NCBI GenBank assembly: GCA_018136815.1
Contig: CM030934.1
Coordinates: 2,254,000-2,317,999 of the forward strand
Reading direction: 5' to 3'
Origin: Isochrysis galbana
Taxonomy: Eukaryota > Haptophyta > Isochrysidales > Isochrysidaceae
DNA: 64,000 nucleotides
Below the pieces are notes generated by a model. It did not search any database. It was not told the DNA's origin and saw only the letters and a list, made by a program, of their open reading frames with translations. This document shows positions 22,186-32,551 of this stretch, piece by piece (position 1 is the first letter of the stretch; each line of letters opens with the position of its first letter). The translations under genes were made by a program, and so were the position numbers.

Positions 22186-22610
22186 ACTAAGTTTATACTT
22201 GGTTCGTCCATGAGGGGGCACGAGCCCCCCCCTCTCTCAACTCCTCCCCTGCCGTGGGGGAGGAACCAACCGCCCTCCGGGCATGCCTTATTTATGGCTT
22301 GCCAGGAGCACACTGCCCTGCTGCGACCCACTCTCCCCCCCACAGTCTCGCTGCCTAGATCGCTCGTCCTAGCCCGTCGTGGCCAGCCAGCCCATCGCTC
22401 CAACCCCTCCTCCTCCCCTGTTACTGTACGACAGGCAGATAGGTGCAGCGTGGGGGGCCCGGGAGCTCGGGAGCGCCAGCGAGGGAGAGGCAGGGGAGGC
22501 CAAGGCCCAAGCACCCAGCCTCCTCTGCCTCCTGTCCCCTGAGGCCTGACCTTCAGGAGTCGGGAGCCTCCATGCTCCAGGGGCCAGGGGGCGCCAGTGC
22601 GCAGCTGAAT
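22186..22610 (-). repeat. Dispersed repeat family A, long form
   Basis: Begins with the reverse complement of accaagtataaacttagtt and runs through the same blocks as 4913-5131. It then continues (about 22440-22610) into sequence related to 3740-3900 (gagagaggcaggg..., cccctgag...). It ends inside an ankyrin-repeat coding fragment, so it appears to have inserted there. Confidence 0.55.
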
Positions 22611-22746
22611 TGCGGTCGGGAACACTCGGGCTCGCACCTCGCGCGATCAGCAACGCCACCGCATCGTCGTGACCGAAGCTGATCGCGTCAATCAGCGGCG
22701 TCGAACCGTACCCGTCGCTCCAGTCGCGCAAGTCGCGTTCCGTCAA
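22611..22746 (-). pseudogene. Ankyrin-repeat gene fragment
   Basis: Minus-strand frame reads GYGSTPLIDAISFGHDDAVA then LLIARGASPSV. This is one full ankyrin repeat (G-x-TPL, helix, A-LL-x-GA). The frame continues into repeat family A after about 22615 and has no upstream continuation beyond 22750, so only a fragment survives. Confidence 0.6.
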
Positions 22747-22851
22747 AAGAGGACCAGGCGATTTGTTTTCTTTTTGATTATTATTATTACAATTACAACT
22801 CTAATACAACTCTAATACAATTACAACACTCCCCACTCCCTACGCGGGCTG

Positions 22852-23441
22852 AGTTTTCATCTTCTTCGTCTTTTTCTGCCGGCAGGCGACGATATCGCTT
22901 GGCTGATCTTGGGTGGCGAGATCCGTGATGCGTGCGAGGACGGCCTTCTTGTCCTGCATGTAGAGTTTGCCAGCTGCTCGGCGCACTTGCACCATGGGAT
23001 CCGCTTCAGCGTACGCGACCGCCGTGATGTATTCCATGCAGAGGTACGCGACGGCGGCTTGCTCTCCAATGTATCTGGTCTTGGGGTTGGGATCTTGTCG
23101 TACTCGTCAGAGTAGTCGCCGACGAGCATGAGGGTTGCCTTGCACCAACGGCCCATGTATGGCTCGATGAGTGCCCACATCGACGGGTAGCGTTCCTTGG
23201 CCAGATCCACGCGAAAGTCTCCACATCCACGGCCCATGCCAGAGGCTGTGACGAGCAGCATCGCCAGGATGGCGCCGCTCATGCCCTCCTCCATGTGTTC
23301 GCAGAACTTGAAGGCTGGGGCGCGGATCTCCTCGTAGGTGCGGTGACCGAGTCGCTTGGCGATGAAGACAAAGTACTGGCCCATGGTGAAGGAGCGAGGC
23401 TTGTGCACGCGCGCTTCCTCTTCACCGTGTACAGCGAGGGC
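22852..23441 (-). CDS. Unrecognised protein (3' exon), one apparent missing base
   Basis: A likely exon begins after acgtagcag at about 23441 (RLALAVHGEEEARVHKPRSF). It continues as MGQYFVFIAKRLGHRTYEEI, then FCEHMEEGMSGAILAMLL, to a basic end ACRQKKTKKMKTQPA with a stop near 22852. The frame is continuous except at the G-run 23083-23086. There one extra base joins EYDKIPTP to KTRYIGEQAAVAYLCMEYIT. One moderately hydrophobic helix (AILAMLLVTASGMG) is present. The Lys-rich end could be an ER-retention or nuclear signal. I do not recognise a family. It may be the last exon of the Cys-rich/Pro-rich frame upstream (23640-23850). Confidence 0.5.
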
Positions 23442-23455
23442 GAGCCGCTGCTACG

Positions 23456-23758
23456 TACTCGGCGCCGCATTTCCACTGTTGGTCGACTTGGTCTTGATAG
23501 TAGATGCAGGGCGCGCATCCCGCCGAGCAGTCGGGGGTGTATACAGTAGTGAGGAGACGGCGAAGGAGGAGACGGAGGACGAGAGGGAGGCGGAGGCGAA
23601 AGGGGAGGCGGAGGAGGAAGGGGAGGCGGAGGAGGCGGAGGAGGACAGTCGCCATAGACCACATACTCGGCGCCGCATTTCCACTGTTGGTCGACTTGGT
23701 CTTGATAGTAGATGCAGGGCGCGCATCCCGCCGAGCAGTCGGGGGTGTATGCAGTAGT
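23456..23758. repeat. Direct duplication of ~95 bp flanking a Pro-rich linker
   Basis: 23456-23551 and 23664-23758 are identical except for one base near the end (tatacagtagt versus tatgcagtagt). The 112 bp between encode PPPPPPPPLPPPPPLSPPPP on the minus strand. Confidence 0.92.
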
Positions 23759-23850
23759 CCCGCCGTTGGTCAGCTGAATGTAGACATCCCGGTCGAATGG
23801 GTCGACGTAGCGCGAATTGCAGGTGTTTTCGTCGTTGGTGTTGCGTGTGG
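23552..23850 (-). CDS. Cys-rich module plus Pro-rich linker (exon)
   Basis: The minus strand reads STRNTNDENTCNSRYVDPFD, RDVYIQLTNGGTTAYTPDCS, AGCAPCIYYQDQVDQQWKCG and AEYVVYGDC, then a poly-Pro run ending SPSPHY. Six Cys in a short span, Asn/Thr sites and a Pro-rich linker suggest an extracellular, wall-associated protein. The 5' boundary is probably an acceptor ending cattcag near 23850. The second copy of the duplicated Cys module (23456-23551) is read in another phase and probably lies in an intron or is a scar. Family not recognised. Confidence 0.45.
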
Positions 23851-23899
23851 AGCTGAATGTGGATCTCTGATGTGTTGTTTTTTTTGTGAAAAGGCTCGT

Positions 23900-24930
23900 T
23901 CTGAAAAGTTTTCTTCCTCAGGACACGCGGCGCAGATATACCACCACACCGCACGTGGCCGGCCACCAGGCCGGAAAGGCGAGGGGGCGCACACCCGTGG
24001 GAGGCGTCGCCCAGCGAACCCTCCATCCGCGCGCCAGCAGCGCTTCGCTGAGAGCCACCTGCTCCAGCGTGGGCGGCTCGCCCTCCGGAGGTGGCGCAAA
24101 GAGCGAGCCAGGGCAAGGGAGCCCTCGAGCCATGCGTGCACCGCCTGCGTCACTCGCGTCGCCCACTCGTCGTACCCAGCAGGAGCCGCGGGTGCGCCGA
24201 CGGCCGATGGCGCCGCCGGTGTGGCGCCGGCCTCCGCGGGCGCCGCCTTGGCCTCGATGGCGCTCGGGCCTGTGGGCGGGGGGAGAGGGACTACGGCTGG
24301 TGCGTCGGACGCAGCCGTCTTCTCCTTCTCCATCTTCTCCGTCTTCTCCGTCTTCTCCTCCTCCTCGGCTTCGTTGTCCTCGGTGAGAGCGAGCGCGTGG
24401 GCGGTCTCGACCTCCTCCTCCATCGACTCGGCTGGCTCCTCGACCTCCGCAACCGGCGCGATGGGAAGAAGAAGGCCTGGAGCGTCCGACGCACAGGTCT
24501 CGTTCTTCTCTTCTCCTCCCACAGACCCGGAGTCCTCGTCGGTGGTGGTGGTGGTGGCCTCCTCGGTCGGAGAAAGGGCCTCCTCCTCGGTATCAGGAAC
24601 GCGGACGAGCTCCGCCTCCTCCGCCGCGCCCTCGGAGCAGGAGGAGGAACGAGTCGTGCGAGCAGCGCTTGCGCTCGGCGTCCAGTCGACAGGTGGCCGT
24701 GTCGAGCGAGTCGAACGAAACCAGCGAGCAGGAGCACGAGAGGAGAGGACGGAGGACCGTACGGATGCGCGCCTAGTCGCCACCATCGTGAGGAAGACGA
24801 GGGCGAGGAGAGAGCTGGAGGGTGAGCGAGGAGGGAGGAGGGAGGCAGGCAGTAGGAGCCTTCTCTCTCTGGTAGGTCGATGAGAGGGGGAGGGGAGAGG
24901 GGGGAGGGGACCCGAGAGACCAAAAGACAT
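23900..24930 (-). CDS. Acidic, Ala/Pro-rich hypothetical protein
   Basis: An open minus-strand frame from 24930, or the ATG within LLALVFLTMVATRR, gives a protein with an acidic centre (EAEEEEKTEKTEKMEKEKTA). It also has two related segments, ASDAPGLLLPIAPVAEVEE and ASDAPAVVPLPPP. It ends GYDEWATRVTQAVHAWLEGS. Another frame then reads more protein-like (PPTLEQVALSEALLARGWRV, then WWPATCGVVVYLRRVS). So an intron or indel lies near 24100-24130, and the gene may splice on into the Cys-rich exon at 23850. No family recognised; a spurious open frame in GC-rich DNA is possible. Confidence 0.35.
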
Positions 24931-25859
24931 ACCAGTTGTTTACGTTAGTGTTTGCGCCGTATACGGTAACAATTTTCCGGTCCCAGGGGGTGCCCCATGG
25001 TTCCCGACCGCCCTCCGCGTCTAGAGTTCCCCTGCGGAAAGAGTGAACGCACGGCGTGCACTTTCCTGGAAGTTGCTATGCGCACGCACGGCGCCCCCGC
25101 GGGGGGGCCGATGCACATCGCGCCGTGCCCACGCACGGCGTGCACAATGTGATTGCAAGTCATCACACGTGCTGCGCAACGAAACATCTCTTATATCTTA
25201 TATGGCTACTTTACGTAAATGTAAATGTGGGCCTTATGGGTAAAGTTGGCATGCGCACACACGGCGCCCCCGCGGGGGGCCGATGCACATCGCGCTGTGC
25301 CCATAATTACAAGTAATCACAGGTGCCATGGGCAAATATCTCTTAAATGTATGTTTATGTAGTTGTCCACATAGGGGGAAAGCGCCGACACGGCGCCCCC
25401 GGGGGGGGGACACGCGCCGCGGGAAAGCAGGGAAAATAAGTTGTTACGCTAGTCTGCATTTAACTTTAAAATAACGCTCTATATACAACTGTGGACATTC
25501 GATCGCTCAATTCGACTGATGTCCCACAATTGACGGAACGACACCTCATGATACATGATACATGATATGTGATATGCTGATGGACACTTCACATTTCCGA
25601 CGCTCGGTCAGTCGCCCTCCACTTGCAGACGGGTGCAAAATCGCCGAGCAGATTGCAAAACACGACTTGGAGAACGGCTTCGACGAGGTGCGCGGTTGGC
25701 GCATGGCTCGTTCGGTGTATGTGTATTTGTGTATGTGGCTAGGGACTAGGGACTAGGGCTAGGGACTATATAGGGAGATCTTACGGCGCTATAAGTTCTA
25801 ACCGAGAGAGAGAGACGGGAGGAAGAGAAAGCGCGCCACGCCCTTCCTAGGGATCGGCG
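24931..25859. other. Intergenic region with tandem GC-rich repeat
   Basis: Apart from the tandem repeat at 25075-25420 nothing definite is seen. A short open frame at 25562-25756 (IAEQIAKHDLENGFDEVRGW) is protein-like but isolated. A gene fragment cannot be excluded. Confidence 0.3.
25075..25420. repeat. ~175-bp tandem direct repeat, decaying
   Basis: The unit contains gcgcac-acacggcgcccccg, then ggggccgatgcacatcgcgc and a less GC-rich part with tctctta-at. Copies start at about 25078 and 25252. A third, more diverged one (gacacggcgcccccgggggg) starts near 25390. Confidence 0.7.
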
Positions 25860-28713
25860 ATGGCGCCGCCTCCGCTTCTCCTCCTCTGCTCCCTCTGCTC
25901 CCTCTCCACGACTGCGAGGTTGATTCACGGGGGCGATCGGCTGCTTCCTCCGCTCGTCGAGGTGCCGGCAGCCGGTCTCCCCATCCCCACGCTCGTCAAG
26001 CCCCCGACCCAGAGACGCTGTGGGAGTGGGCGGCAGAGCGAGAGGAGACTGCTGCGATGGATGTGAGCTGGGCGAGCGTCTGGCCTGCCGCCGGCGCGCT
26101 CGCGACGCACATCGTGGCGGAGCCGGACCTTGTCAAGGGGAAGCGCGTCATCGAGCTTGGCGCAGGCCTCGGAGTTGCAGGTGAGTCGGCACGGTGAAAA
26201 GAGGAGGCAGGAGGATGAGGCGGCACGGCAGCCGTAGCCCAACTTGCGCTCACAGGAATCAGAGAGATAATCCAGGTGGCACGGGCCCTTGTCTTGGTCT
26301 ACCATCACTTACATCTCTTTCCCTCCAGGGCTCACCGCCTCGGTTGCAGGCGCTTCTGTTGTCACCCTCGTCGACCGCGAGCCTCTTGCCCTCCACTGCG
26401 CAATGTCCACGGCTGATTTGTGTGGCATCCCAACGGGGCCGGTGGGCAATCCGGAGGCGGCTCCGGGCATGGTGTGCGCTATCAGATGCGATTGGGCCGA
26501 GGCGTCGGCAGCGCTTGCCAGCCAGGCGGATGTCGTCCTTGGATCGGAGGTGCGCGCGAATTCCCAGCCGGGGATATAGCATATTATCTACACCCTTTGT
26601 CGACACTGCCTCTCCAATGTCAGTTTGAGGCGTTGCTCTTTCCCTACCTACGGCGCAGGTGCTGTACGACCCTATGAGCGTCTCCGCCCTTGTCGACACC
26701 GCTGCCGCTCTCCTTCTCCCCCGCGGCGGCATCGCGCTGATTGCCGAGCCCACAGTGGGGCGCGCTGAGGGATGCCGCGCTCGTCTAGAGGAGGTGGCGA
26801 AGCTGCACGGTGCAAGTGTTGCAGAAGCACCCCTGCCCCCAGCGCTGAGTGCGGTCGCGCAGGGCAAGCTGGAGCCGTTGTCGCTGCTCACATTGCGATT
26901 TGATAGGAGCAACGCCCTCGCCGCGCAAGAGGCTACGAAGGACGAATCGAACTTGCCAGAGGTCGACGGCGCTTCAGCCATTGAGAGCGAGCCGATGATG
27001 TGCATGAAAGGTCGCCGCGATGCTCGACGACGCCGCTCTCGCGACATCCGAATGGTCGAGGAGGCTGATGGCGTCACGGCGGATGACAGCGAAATCGTGC
27101 AGAGGCCGGGGAAAGTCGGGGTGCGTGGAGGCTCGGGTGACGCTACAGCGTCCAATCCCGGAGCAGGCCCTGGATCGGCCATGTCGCCTCCTTATGTTGC
27201 TAGTCAGCCGCCAATTGTGGACGAGCGGCAAGCGGCAGTGCTTCAGGCTGCAGGGTTTCGTTGGGATGAGGCTTCTGGCAGATGGGTTCGGGGCGACGCT
27301 TCGAATCGGCAGCGGCGCGCGGCGGAATGCCGGTCCGGAGGGCGACTGGCTAGAGTGGTCAAACCAAAAACACCCAACGGGGGGTCATCTAAATTGGAGG
27401 TTGGTTGCTCCACCGCCGCATCGATGGGTGTGCGTAGGCTTGAGCAAGTCCTGCAGGATGCGCGCGAGGTGGCGCTCGGAACTTCCGATCGCGATAAGGA
27501 GATGCTCAACAACTGGAAGAATGAGCTCGCATCCCCAAAGGCCCCATGGGCTTGGGCTGCTGTCCAAGTTGCGATCGGGCTGACGGTTTGCCGAGCTTTG
27601 AGCCTTGATTTTGGCGCTAGTTCAGCTGTCAGCGAGCTGCGCTGGGCAGGCGGTGCTGCCGAACCACCGTCGATAATTCCCGCATGGTCAATGCTCCCGA
27701 CTCTTCCGCAGTGGCTTCCTGATTTGTTGCCTCCGCTGCCGCCACCTCCAAACCCTCGCGAAATAATTGTCGGCTTCGCGCTTGCCCCACTCCTTTTTGC
27801 TGCGAGGCGCTCCTACTCACAAGCGTACACAAGTCTGGGTATCGAGCCTCCTGTCGGTGGCATCGAACGGATGATTGCGGACGGCGCGCTCGACTCTCAT
27901 GCACTGCCGGCGCCTGCTGATTGGCGGCAAACCTCGTCCGAGTGGCGACGAATTGCCGCCGCTTTGGAGATCATTGCTGCCTGCAATATCGCTGCGGTCA
28001 TTGCGGGAGTTCTGCAACCACTGGGCGTAGTCTTGCTATCTCGCTCCAAAGCCATGGCGAATATAATTGGTGGCAACGGGTTGATCGGAGGAATAGAGAC
28101 CGCCGTTGGCATGGAGCAATACGCCGCGCTCCTGGCGCCCGTGATAGTCATCGCTGTTTCTGTTGCCTCGGCGGCCGTCGTCGAGGTGAGACAATGTTCG
28201 ACGGATCACTCTTGTGGCACATGACGCCATTCAGGCTTACGTCTTCGACTGGCTGATACCCAGCCCTCTCGCCCCCAACTCAACTCTCAATCCCTTCCGC
28301 CCGCTTATCCACCGACCCCCTCCCTTCATACACAGGAAATCGTCTTCAACGATGATGCTTTTGATGGCATACCAGCAGAAATTTCTGCGGCCGAGCGCGC
28401 CGCCAAGACCGCCGATGCCTATTTCGCCATGCAGGCGCCTGCTGGGACAACTGCGGCAGCTGAAGCGGCAGAAGCTGCGTTTGCGTTACGTGCAGTTGCT
28501 ACAGCTTGGAAAAGCAGATTTAACGGCGCCGCCGATGTGCAAGCTAAAGCTCCTGCTGCCGCTGCCGCAGGAGCGGCTACATGTGGCTCGGCGTGGCAAC
28601 TCGGCGGAGGCTCTGTTTGGGCCCCCGTGCTTGCGACAGCACTTGCGCTCGCCGCTGCTTACAGATTGGAGGGTAAGGACAAGACAAACGCTTGCGTCGA
28701 CGTGGAATTGTGA
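25860..28713 (+). CDS. Methyltransf_16-type (METTL21-like) methyltransferase fused to a multi-span membrane domain
   Basis: Exons 25860-26180, 26329-26549, 26659-28185 and 28336-28713. Introns are 148, 109 and 150 nt with GT-AG ends. The catalytic part shows LWEWAAEREE, WPAAGALATHIV, the SAM-binding VIELGAGLGVAGLTASVAGA, VTLVDREP, and DVVLGSE joined exactly to VLYDP by splicing. This is the seven-strand protein-lysine (or small-molecule) methyltransferase family. In the same large exon it continues without interruption into ~350 residues with four hydrophobic spans (about 27541-27605, 27760-27805, 27964-28040, 28129-28182) and a fifth in the last exon (28616-28668). N-terminus: MAPPPLLLLCSLCSLSTTAR resembles a signal sequence. 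It joins the catalytic frame only if one C is added to the run 26001-26005 (815 residues in all). Otherwise the ATG at 26057 would start a 749-residue protein. Predicted membrane-bound, possibly plastid or ER. Confidence 0.8.
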
Positions 28714-29369
28714 GCCACCCGTGCAACACTACTCGCCGCTCGAGATTATCGAGTGGCTTGCTCATTTCTGCTAGCATTTCACGTTTCTCCAACGAAATAT
28801 CTAGGTAGCTCGAATGCCGTTTCGCCATCATCCGTATTGGCGATAGTGATAGGGTTTCACGTCTTTGTGTAGTCTGATTGGAGAGGAGTACATCTGCCCA
28901 CTTCTGCTTCTACGCGCTTCGCCACGGGAACGGGAAGACAAAAAAAGCAAGTTGAATGCTATCTGGATCTGGGCGCTAACTGACACCTACCTAGTCCTCG
29001 AATAGGGGATTCATCGATAAGCTCGCCCCAATTACGTTAGTAAACGGGCGGAGTGAGAGGCTGGCAACAGGTGGAGGAGCGGAGGTAGCGGCGCAAGCTC
29101 GCCTGGGAGAGCCTTGTCAAAGTAAGGAAGAAGAAGGAAGGTGCTCCATGGGCGCGCCGTCGCTCATTACTCATTATTGCCTGCGGAGAATTGCTCGCGG
29201 GTAGGCTGGCTTATGGCCTGCCCTAAGGGTGTTGTATTCCTGGCCTATCTAGAAGGCTGTAGGCATGAACATTCGTGTAGAAAAATCTTAAAAACTAACC
29301 GCTACTTGCACGGCGTGGGGCAGAGGCAGAGTGCAGAGTGCGCTTTTGCTACTCCTTACTCCACCCACC
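28714..29369. other. Intergenic region with a short dispersed repeat
   Basis: 3' flank of the methyltransferase gene. About 29030-29110 (attacgttagtaaacgggcg, then ggctggcaacagg) matches 4033-4090 in the retroposon insertion, so a fragment of that element lies here. Nothing else recognised. Confidence 0.45.
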
Positions 29370-29925
29370 CTATCCTACCACTTCCCCTTCCCCTCCCCCG
29401 CTGCCTTCCATGGAGAACCGGGGGAGGGGGGGTCGCGCGGACTGAATATTCGTGTTAGGTACGCGCGCCGCCAGGCTCGCCGCGTCGGGGGCGGGGGCGG
29501 GCACCGCGTCGGTCCAGAAGCGCCCATCGGGCAGCAACGCGCGCAGCCGCGTCGACTGGCAGTTACCGCAGGGCTCCGCCTCGCTCTGGTAGCAGCTCGC
29601 GCAGAAGCCCGACCACGCGAAGCCGCACCCGACCAGGAGCGTCCCCGCGGGGCACTCGCGCGCCTCGCGCGCCTTGCAGCTGAGGCAGGCGGTCGGGCGC
29701 GCGCGGTTCAGCACGCGCACCCGCGTCATCGCGCCGCCGTCCCACACGAAGGCGCGCGCCGCCTCGTCCCACGTGCCGCGCGGCAGCTCGAGATCGAGCA
29801 CGCGGTCCATCGTGCGCGCGGGGGGCAGCACGCGGGCGCCGCTGGCTTCGTCCCCGTCGTCGTCGCGCGCGTCGCCCGACGCCCACCCGAACTCGGAGTA
29901 GTCGAATAGGCTCGGGTCGTCCGCC
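29370..29925 (-). CDS. Cys-rich hypothetical fragment
   Basis: Minus strand: DPSLFDYSEFGWASGDARDD, then RVLDLELPRGTWDEAARAFV, ACLSCKAREARECPAGTLLV and GCGFAWSGFCASCYQSEAEP, ending GGGEGEVVG. Nine Cys, mostly as CxxC or CxxxC, with a CPAGT-LxGCG-x-GFCASC pattern reminiscent of GCC2/GCC3-type extracellular modules. The frame continues upstream to 30179, but that part is antisense to the DUF1800-like sequence and is probably not coding. Start unknown. Confidence 0.4.
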
Positions 29926-30203
29926 GCCGCGTCGAGACCAACGACGACATCATCGACATGGCGCGCGTCTTCACGGGCCTGCAGACGCGCCCCGAGCGCG
30001 GCAACGCCGAAACCATCCACGGGGGAGTCAACCACATCGACGCGATGGAGATCGCGCCCCACCTGCACGACGCCTTCCCTAAGATAGACCTCCACCGCGG
30101 CCACCTGGGCGACGGCCGCCCGCTCTGCACGAGGAGCCGGGCGACCACTTCCTGCCCATTTGTAGACATGGTTGAGCACTGTGAGGTGGGTGCCTTTGCT
30201 TAA
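29926..30203 (+). pseudogene. DUF1800-like gene fragment
   Basis: Plus strand: NDDIIDMARVFTGLQTRPER, then GNAETIHGGVNHIDAMEIAP and HDAFPKIDLHRGHLGDGRPL followed by C. The ARVFTGL and FPK-DL-x-G-LGDG-PLC blocks match my memory of algal and oomycete DUF1800 proteins. No continuation is found on either side: upstream is the opposed Cys-rich frame, downstream a stop at 30203. It therefore looks like a fragment. Function of the family is unknown. Confidence 0.45.
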
Positions 30204-30572
30204 ATACTAGACGATTTTTTTTGTGCCGGCGCATCGCGTATTTGGAAACGAGGGGTACAAATGAAGGCAAACGACCTTGGTAACGGCGCATGAAGTGGCG
30301 CGCGCGGGAAGGGGCGGAGCGCAGCGAACCGACGCGCATGTTGGCGAGGTTGTCGGTCCCGATGAGGGTCGGACCTTCGAGCGGGACGCCGATACGAGGG
30401 TTCGAGTGGAGCCGGGGGCAGGGGGAGGAAGGAGGGGGCGGCGGCGCCGGAGGCGGTGGAGCTGTGACATTTGCGGAGGCGGCGGCGCGCTGTCGTTGGC
30501 GGTGGTGGTGGTTGGAGGGATGGGAGAGGCTGCGCGGACTGGAGAAGGAAGAGGTAGTGCGCCACGGCGGCG

Positions 30573-30672
30573 NNNNNNNNNNNNNNNNNNNNNNNNNNNN
30601 NNNNNNNNNNNNNNNNNNNNNNNNNNNNNNNNNNNNNNNNNNNNNNNNNNNNNNNNNNNNNNNNNNNNNNNN
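30573..30672. other. Assembly gap (100 N)
   Basis: Exactly 100 N. It sits at the edge of the GA-rich satellite, the sort of sequence that breaks assemblies. Confidence 0.99.
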
Positions 30673-30955
30673 AAGGAGCATGAGACGGAGAGAAGGAGAG
30701 GGAGAGAGAGAGAGGGGGGGAAAAGGGAGGGGGAGAGAGGAAGAGAGGGGGGAGAGGGGGGAGAGAGGGAGAAATGAAGGAGGGAAAGAAAGAAGAGGAG
30801 CGAGAGGGGGCGCGCCCGCTGCGAGAGAGAGAAGGGGGGAGGGGAAGCAGAAGGGAGGGTCGTGGTGAGAGAATAAATCTGGGGTGGAGAAAACAAAAAA
30901 ATCGCGTGAGAAGGCGAAGTCTCCGCGCGTCCCCCCCCCCCGCCCCTTCTCCTGT

Positions 30956-31023
<68 letters not shown>

Positions 31024-31063
31024 AAAGGGAGCGCCTCATTACCGTCGGGAGGAGAGAGGAGAG

Positions 31064-31115
<52 letters not shown>

Positions 31116-31518
31116 AGCCGTCAGATGATCTGTGAGAGAGGTCTTTAAGAGAAAAGACTGAGCGCTGCCGACGGCAAGGAAGGAAAGGGGGGGACTGTCG
31201 GGAAGAGAAGGAGAAAGGAGGGAACAGAGGAAACCCCCGCGTGGAGGGTCGTGGTGACGAATCATTAGACCCCAGAGAGAAAATAGTCCGTCGGACAGGG
31301 AGGGGCGGAGTTTGCGGCGCGGCGGCGAGAAAGCCGGCGCGCGCCACACGGCGAGCAGAGTGCGCGCGCTTGGGCAAAAGGTGGAGAGAGAAGAAATCGC
31401 ACCCGTTTCCGTAATAAAGACGCGGGGAAGGCGGAGGCGACCTCTCCATGTCACAGGGAAGCGCGCGCGAATCGCGGCGCGCGCGCCGTATCTCGTAACT
31501 GTTTCCAACGGAGAGAGA

Positions 31519-31553
<35 letters not shown>

Positions 31554-31558
31554 GGAGA

Positions 31559-31615
<57 letters not shown>

Positions 31616-31652
31616 GGAGAGAGGGAGAGAGGGAGAGAGAGAGAGAGGGAGA

Positions 31653-31683
<31 letters not shown>

Positions 31684-31704
31684 GAAGAAACATGAGAGAG
31701 AGGA

Positions 31705-31754
<50 letters not shown>

Positions 31755-31861
31755 GGAGAGAGGGAGAGAGGGAGAGAGGGAGAGAGGGAGAGAGAGAGAG
31801 AGGGAGAGAGAGAGAGAGAGAGAGAGAGGAAGAAAGATGAGAGAGAGAATAGAGAGAGAGA

Positions 31862-31918
<57 letters not shown>

Positions 31919-31955
31919 GGAGAGAGGGAGAGAGGGAGAGAGGGAGAGAGGGAGA

Positions 31956-32002
<47 letters not shown>

Positions 32003-32106
32003 GGAGAGAGGGAGAGAGGGAGAGAGAGAGAGAGAGAGAGAGAGGAAGAAAGATGAGAGAGAGGAATAGAGAGAGAGAGAGAGAGGGAGAGAGGGAGAGA
32101 GAGAGA

Positions 32107-32146
<40 letters not shown>

Positions 32147-32177
32147 GAAAGATGAGAGAGAGGAATAGAGAGAGAGA

Positions 32178-32238
<61 letters not shown>

Positions 32239-32330
32239 GGAGAGAGGGAGAGAGGGAGAGAGAGAGAGAGGGAGAGAGAGAGAGAGAGAGAGAGAGGAAG
32301 AAAGATGAGAGAGAGGAATAGAGAGAGAGA

Positions 32331-32391
<61 letters not shown>

Positions 32392-32551
32392 GGAGAGAGG
32401 GAGAGAGGGAGAGAGAGAGAGAGAGAGAGAGAGGAAGAAAGATGAGAGAGAGGAATAGAGAGAGAGAGAGAGAGGGAGAGAGGGAGAGAGGGAGAGAGAG
32501 AGAGAGGGAGAGAGAGAGAGAGAGAGAGAGGAAGAAAGATGAGAGAGAGGA

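Noticed and set aside
23504-24883. 459-codon plus-strand frame, Arg/Ser-rich
   Set aside because: Arg/Ser-rich composition from GC-rich antisense; no domain, and it crosses the Cys-rich minus-strand module.
29926-30179. N-terminal extension of the Cys-rich minus-strand frame
   Set aside because: It is antisense to the DUF1800-like sequence and Val/Ala/Asp-rich without motifs.
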